Source of the DNA: Tsukamurella sp040611135
Lineage (GTDB): Bacteria > Actinomycetota > Actinomycetes > Mycobacteriales > Mycobacteriaceae
Length of the DNA stretch: 64,000 nucleotides
Reading direction: 5' to 3'
NCBI RefSeq assembly: GCF_040611135.1
Contig: NZ_JBEXNL010000002.1
Location: forward strand, 186,001 to 250,000
Both the position numbers and the translations under genes were made by a program. The notes under the pieces are model-generated. The model saw only the letters and a program-made list of their open reading frames with translations. It had not been told where the DNA came from and searched no databases. Shown in pieces: positions 1 through 8,838 of the stretch. The first letter of the stretch is position 1. The number at the start of each line of letters is the position of its first letter.

Positions 1-789
1 TTCGACGCCAACGAGCTGGGCAAGGCCTGTGAGGCGCTCTACCACTTCGCGTGGGACGAGCTGTGCGACTGGTACCTCGAGGTCGCCAAGCTGCAGCTGC
101 ACGCCGCGAACGACGACGGCGACGCGGAGCTCGGCGAGAACACCCGCCTGGTGCTCGGCAAGGCCCTCGACGTCGTGCTGCGCATGCTGCACCCGACGAT
201 GCCCTTCGTCACCGAGGTGCTGTGGAAGGCGCTGACCGGCGGAACCTCGCTGGTGATCGCCGACTGGCCGGCGCGCGACTGGGCCCCCGCCGAGATCCCC
301 GCCGACGGCGTGGAGTCCGCCCGCCGCTTCGCCGACCTGCAGCGCCTCGTCACCGAGATCCGCAGGTTCCGCAGCGACCAGCTGCTCAAGCCCGGCCAGC
401 GGGTCGCCGCGCGGCTCACCGGCCTCGACGAGGCGGGCCTGACCTCCCTGGCCGCCGCGGCCGCGAACCTGTGTCGCCTCACCCCTCCCGAGGAGGGGTT
501 CGCCGCCACCGCGTCGCTCGAGGTCCGGCTGGCCGGGGGCACGGTCACCGTCGAACTGGACACGTCCGGCACCGTCGACCTGGGGGCCGAGCGGGCGCGC
601 CTGGAGAAGGACCTGAAGGCCGCGCAGAAGGAGCTCGACGGGACCACGGCCAAGCTCGGCAACGAGGCCTTCCTGGCGAAGGCGCCGGATGCCGTCGTCG
701 ACAAGATCCGCGGGCGGCAGAGCGTCGCGCAGGAGGAGGTCGAGCGGCTGACGGCGCGGATCGCGCAGCTCGGCGGGGGCGCCGCGTGA
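1..789 (+). CDS. valS: Valyl-tRNA synthetase, C-terminal part
   Basis: Class I aminoacyl-tRNA synthetase that charges tRNA-Val in the cytoplasm. The frame is open from the first base, so the N-terminal Rossmann catalytic part lies outside the window. Visible are the anticodon-binding helical domain (FAWDELCDWYLEVAK near the start, then HPTMPFVTEVLW) and the C-terminal coiled-coil arm rich in Glu, Lys and Arg (roughly the last 70 residues), typical of bacterial ValRS. The stop overlaps the GTG of folC (GTGA), as in mycobacteria where folC also follows valS, suggesting one transcript. Confidence 0.96.
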   Translation, partial: FDANELGKACEALYHFAWDELCDWYLEVAKLQLHAANDDGDAELGENTRLVLGKALDVVLRMLHPTMPFVTEVLWKALTGGTSLVIADWPARDWAPAEIPADGVESARRFADLQRLVTEIRRFRSDQLLKPGQRVAARLTGLDEAGLTSLAAAAANLCRLTPPEEGFAATASLEVRLAGGTVTVELDTSGTVDLGAERARLEKDLKAAQKELDGTTAKLGNEAFLAKAPDAVVDKIRGRQSVAQEEVERLTARIAQLGGGAA

Positions 790-2213
790 CGGTACCCGCC
801 TTCGCCGCCGACCCCGACGACCTGGCCGAGCTCGCCCGCGTCGAGGCGGAACTCGATCAGCGCTGGCCCGAGACCACGATCGAACCCTCGCTGACGCGGA
901 TCGCCGCGCTGATGCAGTTGCTCGGCTCGCCGCAGGACGCGTACCCGTCGATCCAGATCGCGGGCACGAACGGCAAGTCCTCCACGGCGCGCATGATCGA
1001 CTCGCTGCTGCTCGCCTTCTCGCGCCGGACGGGCCGGATCACCAGCCCCCACCTGCAGCTCGCCACCGAACGCATCGCGGTCGACGGTGCGCCGCTCACT
1101 GCGAAGCAGTACGTGGAGACCTACCGCGAGCTCGAGCCCTTCATCGAGCTCGTCGACGCGCAGTCCGAGGCCGCCGACGGTCCGCGGATGAGCAAGTTCG
1201 AGGTGCTCACGGCGATGGCCTTCGCGGCGTTCGCCGAGGCCCCCGTCGACGTGGCGGTGGTGGAGGTCGGGCTCGGCGGCACCTGGGACGCCACGAACGT
1301 CGTCACGGCAGAGGTCGCCGTGATCACGCCGATCGGCCTCGACCACGTCGAGATCCTGGGCCCGGACATCCCGTCGATCGCGGGGGAGAAGGCGGGCATC
1401 ATCAAGCGCGCCCCCGAGCGGCTGATCCCCAAGGACACCGTCGTGATCGTGGGCAAGCAGGAGCCGGCCGCCATGGACGTGCTGCTCCGCAAGGCCGTCG
1501 AGGCCGACGCCGCGGTCGCGCGTGAAGGGTCCGAGTTCATGGTCGTCGAGCGGCGCGTCGCCGTCGGCGGACAGCAGCTGACCCTGCAGGGCCTCGGCGG
1601 CGTGTACGACGAGATCTTCCTGCCGCTGCACGGCGAGCACCAGGCCAACAACGCCGTGGTCGCGCTCGCCGCCGTGGAGGCCTTCTTCGGCGCGGGCGCC
1701 GACCAGCAGCTCGACGTCGACACGGTGCGGGAGGGCTTCGCGAAAGCGGCCTCCCCGGGCAGGCTCGAACGCGTCCGCACCGCCCCGACGGTGCTCATCG
1801 ACGCCGCGCACAACCCGCACGGCGCGCAGGCGCTCGCCCGAACCATCGAAACCGAGTTCGGTTTCCACACGCTGATCGGCGTGGTCTCCGTGCTCGCCGA
1901 CAAGGACGCGATCGGCGTGCTGACCGCGCTCGAACCGGTGCTCGACACCGTGGTCGTCACGCACAACGGGTCGCCGCGCGCGCTCGAGGTCGAGCGGCTC
2001 GCCGCGATCGCCGAGGAGATCTTCGGCGAGGACCGCGTCGTCACCTCGCCCACCATGGTCGACGCGGTCGAGACCGCGATCGCGCTCGCCGACCAGGAGT
2101 CGGACGACGGCCTCGACACCGGTGCGCCGGCGTCGGGTGTCGGCGTGCTCGTCACTGGCTCCGTGGTGACCGCGGGAGCGGCGCGTTCGCTGTTCGGAAA
2201 GGAACCCCAGTGA
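786..2213 (+). CDS. folC: Bifunctional folylpolyglutamate/dihydrofolate synthase
   Basis: A 475-residue Mur-ligase-family enzyme that adds glutamate to folates (and to dihydropteroate) using ATP in the cytoplasm. The P-loop IAGTNGKSSTARM lies near residue 55, the Mur-ligase central signature VGLGGTWDATN near 160, and the C-terminal domain holds LIDAAHNPHGAQA. The GTG start at 786 overlaps the valS stop by 4 bases. The reading frame is open further upstream, but that extension overlaps valS and has no family similarity. The length is normal for the family. The downstream gene overlaps by GTGA, so translation is probably coupled through three genes. Confidence 0.96.
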   Translation: MTVPAFAADPDDLAELARVEAELDQRWPETTIEPSLTRIAALMQLLGSPQDAYPSIQIAGTNGKSSTARMIDSLLLAFSRRTGRITSPHLQLATERIAVDGAPLTAKQYVETYRELEPFIELVDAQSEAADGPRMSKFEVLTAMAFAAFAEAPVDVAVVEVGLGGTWDATNVVTAEVAVITPIGLDHVEILGPDIPSIAGEKAGIIKRAPERLIPKDTVVIVGKQEPAAMDVLLRKAVEADAAVAREGSEFMVVERRVAVGGQQLTLQGLGGVYDEIFLPLHGEHQANNAVVALAAVEAFFGAGADQQLDVDTVREGFAKAASPGRLERVRTAPTVLIDAAHNPHGAQALARTIETEFGFHTLIGVVSVLADKDAIGVLTALEPVLDTVVVTHNGSPRALEVERLAAIAEEIFGEDRVVTSPTMVDAVETAIALADQESDDGLDTGAPASGVGVLVTGSVVTAGAARSLFGKEPQ

Positions 2214-2608
2214 CCACCCAGCGGTTCACGCCACCCACCAAGGACCCGTGGAAGAGCTTCCGCGGCATCCTGTCCGGCACGCTGATCCTCGAGATGATCG
2301 TGATCCTGCTGGCGCTGCCGGTGGTGATCAAGCTGACCTCCGGCCTGACCGCCGTCAAGATCGGGTACGTGCTCCTGCTGGCCGCTGCCTGCTTCGCGGG
2401 CTGCATGGTCGTGAAGAAGCCGTGGGCCATCCCCGCGTTCTGTGCGCTGCAGGTCGCCGTGATCGCCGGCTTCGCGGTGCACTGGGGGATCGGCTCCGTG
2501 GGCGTCGTGTTCGGCCTGGTCTGGGCGTACATCGTCTACATCGAGCGGGACGTCAAGAAGCGGATGGCGCAGGGGCGCCTCCAGGGCCAGGAGCCGATCT
2601 CGGACTGA
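2210..2608 (+). CDS. DUF4233 integral membrane protein
   Basis: A 132-residue small membrane protein with four predicted hydrophobic segments, starting around GTLILEMIVILLALPVV and ending in a basic tail (ERDVKKRMAQGRLQG). It matches the DUF4233 family, whose members sit between folC and ndk across mycobacteria and relatives (the M. tuberculosis counterpart is Rv2446c). No biochemical role is known to me. The GTG start overlaps the folC stop. The call rests on topology and conserved position; family membership is recognised from pattern, not from a search. Confidence 0.88.
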   Translation: MTTQRFTPPTKDPWKSFRGILSGTLILEMIVILLALPVVIKLTSGLTAVKIGYVLLLAAACFAGCMVVKKPWAIPAFCALQVAVIAGFAVHWGIGSVGVVFGLVWAYIVYIERDVKKRMAQGRLQGQEPISD

Positions 2609-2674
2609 ATCCGGGGCACGGCGACGGGTCATCCGAACGGACTGCGCCGTCGGCGGCACGTTACTGTGTGGGCT

Positions 2675-3088
2675 GTGACTGAGCGGACTCTGATTCTCAT
2701 CAAGCCCGACGGCGTGCAGCGCGGCCTGTCCGGGGAGATCCTGGCGCGCATCGAGCGGAAGGGCCTGACCATCGCGGCCCTCGAACTCAAGCACGTCTCC
2801 ATCGAGGTGGCGCAGGGCCACTACGCCGAACACAAGGAGAAGCCCTTCTTCGGCTCCCTGCTTGAATTCATCACTTCCGGGCCCGTCGTGGCCGCGGTGC
2901 TGGAGGGCCCGCGCGCGATCGCGGCGTTCCGTCAGCTCGCCGGCGGTACCGACCCCGTCGAGAAGGCCGTGCCCGGCACCATCCGCGGCGATTTCGGCCT
3001 GGAGACCCAGCAGAACCTCGTGCACGGTTCCGACTCGCCCGAGTCCGCTGCGCGCGAGATCGCCCTCTGGTTCCCCGGTCTCGCCTGA
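2675..3088 (+). CDS. ndk: Nucleoside diphosphate kinase
   Basis: Transfers the gamma-phosphate of ATP to nucleoside diphosphates through a phosphohistidine. At 137 residues it is the usual length. The start VTERTLILIKPDGVQRG carries the conserved KPDGV motif, and the catalytic histidine is in NLVHGSDS near the C-terminus. I chose GTG at 2675 rather than the in-frame GTG at 2666 because the family begins at TERTLI. It is followed by a strong terminator hairpin, so the valS-folC-ndk group probably ends here. Confidence 0.96.
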   Translation: MTERTLILIKPDGVQRGLSGEILARIERKGLTIAALELKHVSIEVAQGHYAEHKEKPFFGSLLEFITSGPVVAAVLEGPRAIAAFRQLAGGTDPVEKAVPGTIRGDFGLETQQNLVHGSDSPESAAREIALWFPGLA

Positions 3089-3110
3089 CCTGCGTCTACC
3101 CGCTTCCTCC

Positions 3111-3154
3111 GGGCCCGCGCCGCGCGAACCGCGCAGCGCGGGCCCGATACTTTT
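3111..3154 (+). terminator. Rho-independent terminator after ndk
   Basis: A perfect 10-bp inverted repeat, GGGCCCGCGC at 3111-3120 and GCGCGGGCCC at 3136-3145, with a 15-base loop, followed by a short T run (gatactttt). It lies 22 bases after the ndk stop and before the rne leader. Very GC-rich stems followed by short T tracts are normal in actinobacteria. Confidence 0.75.
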
Positions 3155-3390
3155 CCGCCGCGGCTGTGACGTGTGGGATGATGAGTCGGACGCACGTCGG
3201 CGCGCGCAACCGCGCAGCACCGACCGGCCCGGCAGCTCGGCGAACACCGAGCAAGCGTGCGCCACGCACGAGACACGTGCAGACCTTGACAAACGTGAGG
3301 CAACAGATCACCTGGAGCCCCACCACACGACACGCCCCCGCGTGGCCGCGACCGAGTAGTGATCGCGCCCGGGGGTCGGTAGGAGATTCA
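3155..3390 (+). promoter_or_regulatory. Leader region upstream of rne
   Basis: About 235 bases without a convincing gene between the ndk terminator and rne. A TTGACA hexamer at 3286-3291 resembles a -35 box, but no good -10 box sits 16-18 bases downstream. The rne ribosome-binding site (aggag, 3381-3385) is at its 3' end. In Escherichia coli rne is autoregulated through a long leader; whether this stretch acts likewise is inference only. Confidence 0.35.
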
Positions 3391-6300
3391 GTGGCCGACA
3401 CCACGTCGCCGGAAGAACAGAACAACGAAGCTCGGGAGGAGTTCCCGCAGAAGCTGCGCGTCCACGCGCTGGCGCGGCTGCTGGGGCTCACCAGCAAGGA
3501 GGTGCTCGCGCACCTGGGCGATCTCGGCTTCGTCGCGCGCAGCGCGCACTCGAGCATCGACCGCAGCGCTGCGGAGCGCGTTCGCGATCGCATCGCCGAG
3601 CTCGCGAGTGCGGCGCCGGATGCCGCTGACCAGCAGGTCGCGGCCGAGCCCGCCCCTTCGGCGCCCGTCGAGCCCGCCGCCGCGGTGCCCGCCGAGCCCG
3701 CTGAGCAGCCGGTCGCGGAGACCCCGTCCCTCTTCTCCGAGGCCGCGGTCATCGAGCCCATCGCCGAGGTGGCCCCGTCGACCATCGACACGACGGTGCC
3801 GCTGTTCTTGCAGCCCGAGCAGGCCGAGCCCGCGCCGCGGAAGGCGCGCGCGCCGAAGAAGAAGGACGTCGTCGAGGACGCCCAGGAGCCCGAGGTCCTC
3901 GCCGAGGACGCTCCCACGACCGAGCAGGACACCGAGCCCGCCGCCGAGGCCGCGGACGCGGCACCGTCGGGCGACGAGTCCGCGGACGACGACGGGGCGG
4001 GCAACCGTCGCCGCCGCCGGGGCCGCCGGGGCCGTGGCCGCGGCCGCGGCGAGAACGCCGACGAGCAGGACGGCCAGGAGCAGGTCGAGCAGGCCGACGG
4101 TGCGCCGGCGCAGGACGCGAGCACCGACGAGCAGCCGCCCGAGGAGAAGAGCGCGCCCGCCGCGGAGGCGGCGGACGAGGCATCGTCGGACGACGCCGAG
4201 GGCGATGACGTCGAGGACGTGACCGACGGCGGCTCGCGTCGTCGCCGTCGCCGTCGGCGTCGCCGCTCGGGTGCGGGGGAGGACGGCGCCGAAGCGGCCT
4301 CGTCCGACGACCCGCCCAACACCGTCGTCCACGAGCGCGAGCCGCGCGAAGCGCGCCAGCGCGCCCGTCGCGACGAGGTGCGCGGGATCAGCGGCTCGAC
4401 CCGCCTGGAGGCGAAGCGGCAGCGTCGCCGCGACGGTCGCGACACCGTGCGCCGCCGTCCGCCGATCCTCACCGAGTCGGAGTTCCTCGCCCGCCGCGAG
4501 GCAGTCGACCGCGTGATGGTCGTCCGCGAGCGCACCGGCGTGGGTCCGTCGCAGGGCCAGGACGGCCACACCGTGCCGCATCCCGCCGACTACACCCAGG
4601 TCGCGGTCCTTGAGGACGGCGTGCTGGTGGAGCACTTCGTCACCTCGTCCAGCTCGGCGTCGATGGTCGGCAACATCTACCTCGGCCGCGTGCAGAACGT
4701 GCTGCCCTCGATGGAGGCCGCGTTCGTCGACATCGGCCGCGGTCGCAACGGCGTGCTGTACGCCGGCGAGGTCAACTGGGACGCCGCCGGCCTCGACGGC
4801 AACGCCCGCAAGATCGAGCAGGCCCTCAAGCCCGGCGATCAGGTGCTGGTGCAGGTCTCCAAGGACCCGGTCGGCCACAAGGGTGCTCGGCTGACCACGC
4901 AGATCTCCCTCGCGGGGCGCTTCCTGGTGTACGTGCCGGGCGGCGGCTCCGCCGGCATCTCGCGCAAGCTGCCCGACACCGAGCGCAAGCGGCTCAAGGA
5001 GATCCTCAAGGAGATCGTCCCGGCCGATGCGGGCGTGATCATCCGCACCGCCTCCGAGGGCGTGAGTGCCGAGGAGCTCGCGGGCGATGTCGCGCGGCTG
5101 CAGGCGCAGTGGGCCGAGATCGAGGCCGCGTCGTCGCAGAAGGGCGTCAAGGCGCTCTACGAGGAGCCGGACCTGCTGGTCAAGGTCGTCCGCGACCTGT
5201 TCAACGAGGACTTCAGCAAGCTCGTCATCGAGGGCCGCAGGGCCTGGGACACCACCTCGAAGTACGTCGGCGACGTCGCTCCCGACCTGCTGCCGCGGGT
5301 CGAGAAGTTCGAGAAGGCCCACGCCGACGCGCCCGACGTGTTCGCGACCTACCGCATCGACGAGCAGCTCGCCAAGGCGATGGACCGCAAGGTCTGGCTG
5401 CCCTCGGGCGGCACGTTGGTCATCGACCGCACCGAGGCGATGACCGTCGTCGACGTCAACACCGGCAAGTTCACCGGCGCCGGCGGCAACCTCGAGGAGA
5501 CGGTCACCCGCAACAACCTCGAGGCGGCCGAGGAGATCGTGCGGCAGATGCGCCTGCGCGATATCGGCGGCATGATCGTCGTCGACTTCATCGACATGGT
5601 GCTCGAGTCCAACCGCGACCTCGTGCTGCGGCGCCTCACCGAGGCCCTGGGCCGCGACCGCACGCGCCACCAGGTCTCCGAGGTCACTTCGCTGGGCCTG
5701 GTCCAGATGACCCGCAAGCGGATCGGCACGGGCCTCGTCGAGGCCTTCTCCACGCCGTGCCAGGCGTGCGCCGGCCGCGGCATCATCGTCCACGACGCGC
5801 CGGTCGAGTCGTCGGCCGGCGGCGAGGACGCGGGTCGCTCGGGGGAGCGGTCCGAGGGCACGGGCCGTAAGAAGCGCAAGCGGGCCAAGTCCGACGGTGC
5901 CGCCCCGGCCCCGGAAGCGCAGCCCGCGCCCGCGAAGGAGCCCGTCGCGCACAAGGGCGAGCATCCGATGTTCCGGGCGATGGCGGCGCACCACGATGAG
6001 GACGGCCACGACGTGGCGGAGCCCGCCGCGCCACCCGCTGTCGACGCGCCCACGGTCGACGCACCCGCGGTCGACGCGCCGGCGGTCGACGCGCCGGCGG
6101 CGGAGACGCCGGAGCCCTCTGCTGTCGAGGTGCCGGAGCCGCCCGCTGCCGAGGCGCCGGCCACCGAACCGGAACAGGTCGTTTCGGCGCAGCCCGAGGC
6201 CGCACCGGTGGCTGAGCAGAAGCCGGCGGAGCAGGCACCGTCGGCCCCGCGCCGCCGCAGGGTGGCGCGCAAGGCGCCCACCACGACCTCGACGTCCGCG

Positions 6301-6492
6301 CAGACGATCGTCGTCGACATCGTGGTCCCTGTTGCGGACGCGCCGACCGCGCCCGCGGGGGACGCCGCGGGGCAGTCGGTCGCGGAGCCGGCGCGCAAGC
6401 GGGCCCGGCGCCGTGCCGCGGCCCGGCCGGCGGGACCGGCGGCGGGTGGCGCCGAGGGTGACACTGCAGACAAGGCGGACCAGCCGGTTTGA
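3391..6492 (+). CDS. rne: Ribonuclease E/G
   Basis: Endoribonuclease for mRNA decay and rRNA processing, 1033 residues. Residues 1-70 resemble an IF2-N-like segment (LRVHALARLLGLTSKEVLAHL). Residues 75-400 are a low-complexity acidic/basic linker with Arg clusters. The S1 domain begins near 425 (GNIYLGRVQNVLPSMEAAFVDIG). The DNase I-like catalytic part has the two metal-binding aspartates in VVDVNTGKFTG (near 687) and IVVDFIDM, and the Zn-link cysteines are in TPCQACAGRG (near 789). The C-terminal tail is disordered, with VDAP repeats and Arg-rich patches. GTG at 3391 is preceded by AGGAG; the open frame upstream has no family similarity. Confidence 0.95.
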   Translation: MADTTSPEEQNNEAREEFPQKLRVHALARLLGLTSKEVLAHLGDLGFVARSAHSSIDRSAAERVRDRIAELASAAPDAADQQVAAEPAPSAPVEPAAAVPAEPAEQPVAETPSLFSEAAVIEPIAEVAPSTIDTTVPLFLQPEQAEPAPRKARAPKKKDVVEDAQEPEVLAEDAPTTEQDTEPAAEAADAAPSGDESADDDGAGNRRRRRGRRGRGRGRGENADEQDGQEQVEQADGAPAQDASTDEQPPEEKSAPAAEAADEASSDDAEGDDVEDVTDGGSRRRRRRRRRRSGAGEDGAEAASSDDPPNTVVHEREPREARQRARRDEVRGISGSTRLEAKRQRRRDGRDTVRRRPPILTESEFLARREAVDRVMVVRERTGVGPSQGQDGHTVPHPADYTQVAVLEDGVLVEHFVTSSSSASMVGNIYLGRVQNVLPSMEAAFVDIGRGRNGVLYAGEVNWDAAGLDGNARKIEQALKPGDQVLVQVSKDPVGHKGARLTTQISLAGRFLVYVPGGGSAGISRKLPDTERKRLKEILKEIVPADAGVIIRTASEGVSAEELAGDVARLQAQWAEIEAASSQKGVKALYEEPDLLVKVVRDLFNEDFSKLVIEGRRAWDTTSKYVGDVAPDLLPRVEKFEKAHADAPDVFATYRIDEQLAKAMDRKVWLPSGGTLVIDRTEAMTVVDVNTGKFTGAGGNLEETVTRNNLEAAEEIVRQMRLRDIGGMIVVDFIDMVLESNRDLVLRRLTEALGRDRTRHQVSEVTSLGLVQMTRKRIGTGLVEAFSTPCQACAGRGIIVHDAPVESSAGGEDAGRSGERSEGTGRKKRKRAKSDGAAPAPEAQPAPAKEPVAHKGEHPMFRAMAAHHDEDGHDVAEPAAPPAVDAPTVDAPAVDAPAVDAPAAETPEPSAVEVPEPPAAEAPATEPEQVVSAQPEAAPVAEQKPAEQAPSAPRRRRVARKAPTTTSTSAQTIVVDIVVPVADAPTAPAGDAAGQSVAEPARKRARRRAAARPAGPAAGGAEGDTADKADQPV

Positions 6493-6642
6493 CCCTGGCG
6501 TCGGCGTTCCCGTAACCTGGGAAGGTCGCTTTTCCGGCGGCGCGCTCGTGCGTGCGCGGTACCGGAGTACTTGCGTGAAGGCGAGCCGCGCACCTGGCGC
6601 GCGCTAGAACTACGAGATGTGTTGAAGAGGTAAGCGGAGAAG

Positions 6643-6954
6643 ATGGCCACGTATGCGATCGTCAAGACCGGCGGCAAGCAGTACAAGGTCGCCGTCGGCG
6701 ACCTGGTGAAGGTCGAGAAGCTCGACGGTGAGCTCGGGAGCAGCGTCCAGCTGCCCGTGGCGCTCGTCGTCGACGGTGCGAACCTGACCACCGACGCCGC
6801 CGCGCTGGAGAAGATCTCGGTCACCGCCGAGGTCGTGGATCAGGTCAAGGGTCCGAAGATCCGCATCCACAAGTTCAAGAACAAGACCGGCTACCACAAG
6901 CGTCAGGGCCACCGGCAGAAGCTGACGGTCGTCAAGGTGACCGCGATCGCCTGA
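6643..6954 (+). CDS. rplU: 50S ribosomal protein L21
   Basis: A 103-residue large-subunit protein starting MATYAIVKTGGKQYKV, the L21 signature, with the conserved GYHKRQGHRQK C-terminal segment that contacts 23S rRNA. It has the normal length and an aagcggagaag ribosome-binding site. rpmA follows after 45 bases, the almost universal rplU-rpmA-obgE order. The 150 bases between rne and rplU contain no gene and could hold the promoter. A short dyad TTCCC/GGGAA near 6510 is visible there. Confidence 0.98.
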   Translation: MATYAIVKTGGKQYKVAVGDLVKVEKLDGELGSSVQLPVALVVDGANLTTDAAALEKISVTAEVVDQVKGPKIRIHKFKNKTGYHKRQGHRQKLTVVKVTAIA

Positions 6955-6999
6955 CCGGCGAACCAAGACCACTCACACTTTTAGTACAGGAGTAGCCAG

Positions 7000-7263
7000 A
7001 TGGCACACAAGAAGGGCGCGTCCAGCTCGCGCAACGGTCGTGATTCCAACGCCCAGCGACTGGGCGTCAAGCGGTTCGGTGGCCAGAAGGTCAGCGCCGG
7101 CGAGATCATCGTCCGGCAGCGCGGCACCCACTTCCACCCCGGCGTGCTCGTCGGCCGTGGCGGCGACGACACGCTGTTCGCCCTCGCGGCGGGCGCCGTG
7201 GAGTTCGGCACCAAGCGTGGCCGCAAGACGGTCAACATCGTGCCGGTCGCCGCGGAGGCCTAG
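7000..7263 (+). CDS. rpmA: 50S ribosomal protein L27
   Basis: An 87-residue protein of the large subunit whose N-terminal tail reaches the peptidyl-transferase centre. It starts MAHKKGASSSRNGRDSNAQ, the L27 signature, with no cleavable extension like that of Firmicutes, and carries the conserved GEIIVRQRGTHFHPG segment. An aggagtag ribosome-binding site precedes the ATG. It is followed by a terminator-like hairpin before obgE. Confidence 0.98.
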   Translation: MAHKKGASSSRNGRDSNAQRLGVKRFGGQKVSAGEIIVRQRGTHFHPGVLVGRGGDDTLFALAAGAVEFGTKRGRKTVNIVPVAAEA

Positions 7264-7294
7264 TCCGCAGCACTAGTACGAAGTCTTCTCGAAG

Positions 7295-7337
7295 GCGGGC
7301 GTGGTCTCCTTGTCAGGGACCCGCCCGCTTTCGTCTT
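7295..7337 (+). terminator. Terminator-like hairpin between rpmA and obgE
   Basis: GCGGGC at 7295-7300 pairs with GCCCGC at 7323-7328, and inner GGTC (7303-7306) pairs with GACC (7318-7321). A T-rich stretch tttcgtctttcc follows. It probably attenuates or ends the ribosomal-protein transcript before obgE. Confidence 0.55.
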
Positions 7338-7377
7338 TCCGCCCTCGGGCGGTCACCCGGTAGAAAGAGGTTCACCC

Positions 7378-8838
7378 ATGTCCAGGTTCGTCGACCGCGT
7401 GACGGTGCACGTCACGGCAGGTAACGGTGGCCACGGCTGCGCCTCGATCCACCGGGAGAAGTTCAAGCCGCTCGGCGGTCCCGACGGCGGCAACGGGGGC
7501 CGCGGCGGCTCGGTGATCCTCGAGGTCGACCCGCAGGTGCACACCCTGCTCGACTTCCACTTCCGCCCGCACCTCAAGGCCACCAACGGCAAGCCCGGCG
7601 AGGGCGGGAACCGCGAGGGGCGCTCCGGGCAGGACCTGATCCTGAAGGTGCCGGACGGCACCGTCGTCCTGGACACCGACGGCCGGATGGTCGCCGACCT
7701 CGTGGGCGCGGGCACGCGGTTCGATGCCGCGCAGGGCGGTCGCGGCGGTCGCGGCAACGCGGCGCTGGTGTCGAAGGCGCGCAAGGCGCCCGGCTTCGCG
7801 CTGCTCGGCGAGGAGGGCCAGGCGCGCGATCTGGTGCTCGAGCTCAAGTCGGTCGCCGATGTGGGCCTCGTCGGTTTCCCGTCGGCGGGGAAGTCCTCGC
7901 TGGTCTCGGTGCTCTCGGCCGCGAAGCCGAAGATCGCCGACTACCCGTTCACCACGCTCGCCCCGAATCTCGGCGTCGTCTCGGCGGGGGAGACGACCTT
8001 CACCATCGCCGACGTCCCGGGACTCATCCCCGGTGCGTCGACGGGCCGGGGCCTCGGGCTGGACTTCCTGCGCCACCTCGAGCGGTGCGCCGTGCTCGCG
8101 CACGTCGTGGACTGCGCGACCCTGGAGCCCGGCCGTGACCCGGTGAGCGATGTCGACGCGCTGGAGGCCGAGCTGGCCGCGTACCAGCCGGCGCTGGCCG
8201 CCGACACCGGCCTCGGCGACCTGTCTGAGCGGCCCCGCATCGTCGTGCTCAACAAGGCCGACGTGCCGGACGCCGAGGAGCTCGCCGAGATGGTGCGCCC
8301 CGAGTTCGAGGCGCGCGGCTGGCCGGTCTTCGTGATCTCCGCGGTCGCGCACACGGGCCTGCGCGAGCTGACCTTCGCGCTCGCCGAGCTGGTGCAGCGC
8401 TACCGGGAGGAGCGGGGGACCCCGGTCGCCCGCCGCCCCGTCATCCGGCCCATCGCCATCGACGAGTCCGGGTTCGAGGTCATCTCCGATCCCGCGCAGC
8501 CGGGCGGCTTCATCGTGCGGGGCCCGCGGCCCGAGCGGTGGATCAAGCAGACGCCGTTCGACAACGACGAGGCCGTCGGCTTCCTGGCCGACCGGCTCAA
8601 CCGGCTCGGCGTCGAGAAGGAGCTGGTCAAGCTCGGTGCGGAGCCCGGCGCCCCGGTCACCATCGGCGACGTCTGCTTCAATTGGGAGCCCTCGCTCGGC
8701 ACCATCGACGACGTGCCGGTCACGGGCCGCGGCACCGACATCCGGCTCGAACAGAACGACCGCGTGGGCGCCGCCGAGCGTCGTCACCAGCACGACGTGC
8801 GGCGCGGCCTGGCGAGCGACGACGAGGACGACCTGTGA
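7378..8838 (+). CDS. obgE: GTPase Obg/CgtA
   Basis: Essential ribosome-associated GTPase, 486 residues. Residues 1-158 form the glycine-rich Obg fold (GGDGGNGGRGGSV and repeats). The G domain begins at GLVGFPSAGKSSLVS (about 160-174) with DVPGLIPGAS as switch II and NKAD as G4. Residues from about 345 on form the OCT domain found in actinobacterial and Firmicute Obg, followed by an acidic tail (DDEDDL) typical of the mycobacterial form. An agaaagagg ribosome-binding site precedes the ATG. The stop overlaps the GTG of proB. Confidence 0.97.
   Translation: MSRFVDRVTVHVTAGNGGHGCASIHREKFKPLGGPDGGNGGRGGSVILEVDPQVHTLLDFHFRPHLKATNGKPGEGGNREGRSGQDLILKVPDGTVVLDTDGRMVADLVGAGTRFDAAQGGRGGRGNAALVSKARKAPGFALLGEEGQARDLVLELKSVADVGLVGFPSAGKSSLVSVLSAAKPKIADYPFTTLAPNLGVVSAGETTFTIADVPGLIPGASTGRGLGLDFLRHLERCAVLAHVVDCATLEPGRDPVSDVDALEAELAAYQPALAADTGLGDLSERPRIVVLNKADVPDAEELAEMVRPEFEARGWPVFVISAVAHTGLRELTFALAELVQRYREERGTPVARRPVIRPIAIDESGFEVISDPAQPGGFIVRGPRPERWIKQTPFDNDEAVGFLADRLNRLGVEKELVKLGAEPGAPVTIGDVCFNWEPSLGTIDDVPVTGRGTDIRLEQNDRVGAAERRHQHDVRRGLASDDEDDL

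Noticed and set aside
1121..3292. Long minus-strand open frames across folC-ndk (and similar ones across rne, proB, smc and the urea cluster)
   Set aside because: They are antisense to well-supported genes, have skewed Arg/Pro/Ser-rich or Asp/Val/Gly-rich composition typical of high-GC shadow frames, and no family motifs.
6043..6110. VDAP direct repeats in rne as a possible mobile or repeat element
   Set aside because: They are in-frame low-complexity coding repeats of the disordered RNase E tail, a usual feature of actinobacterial RNase E.
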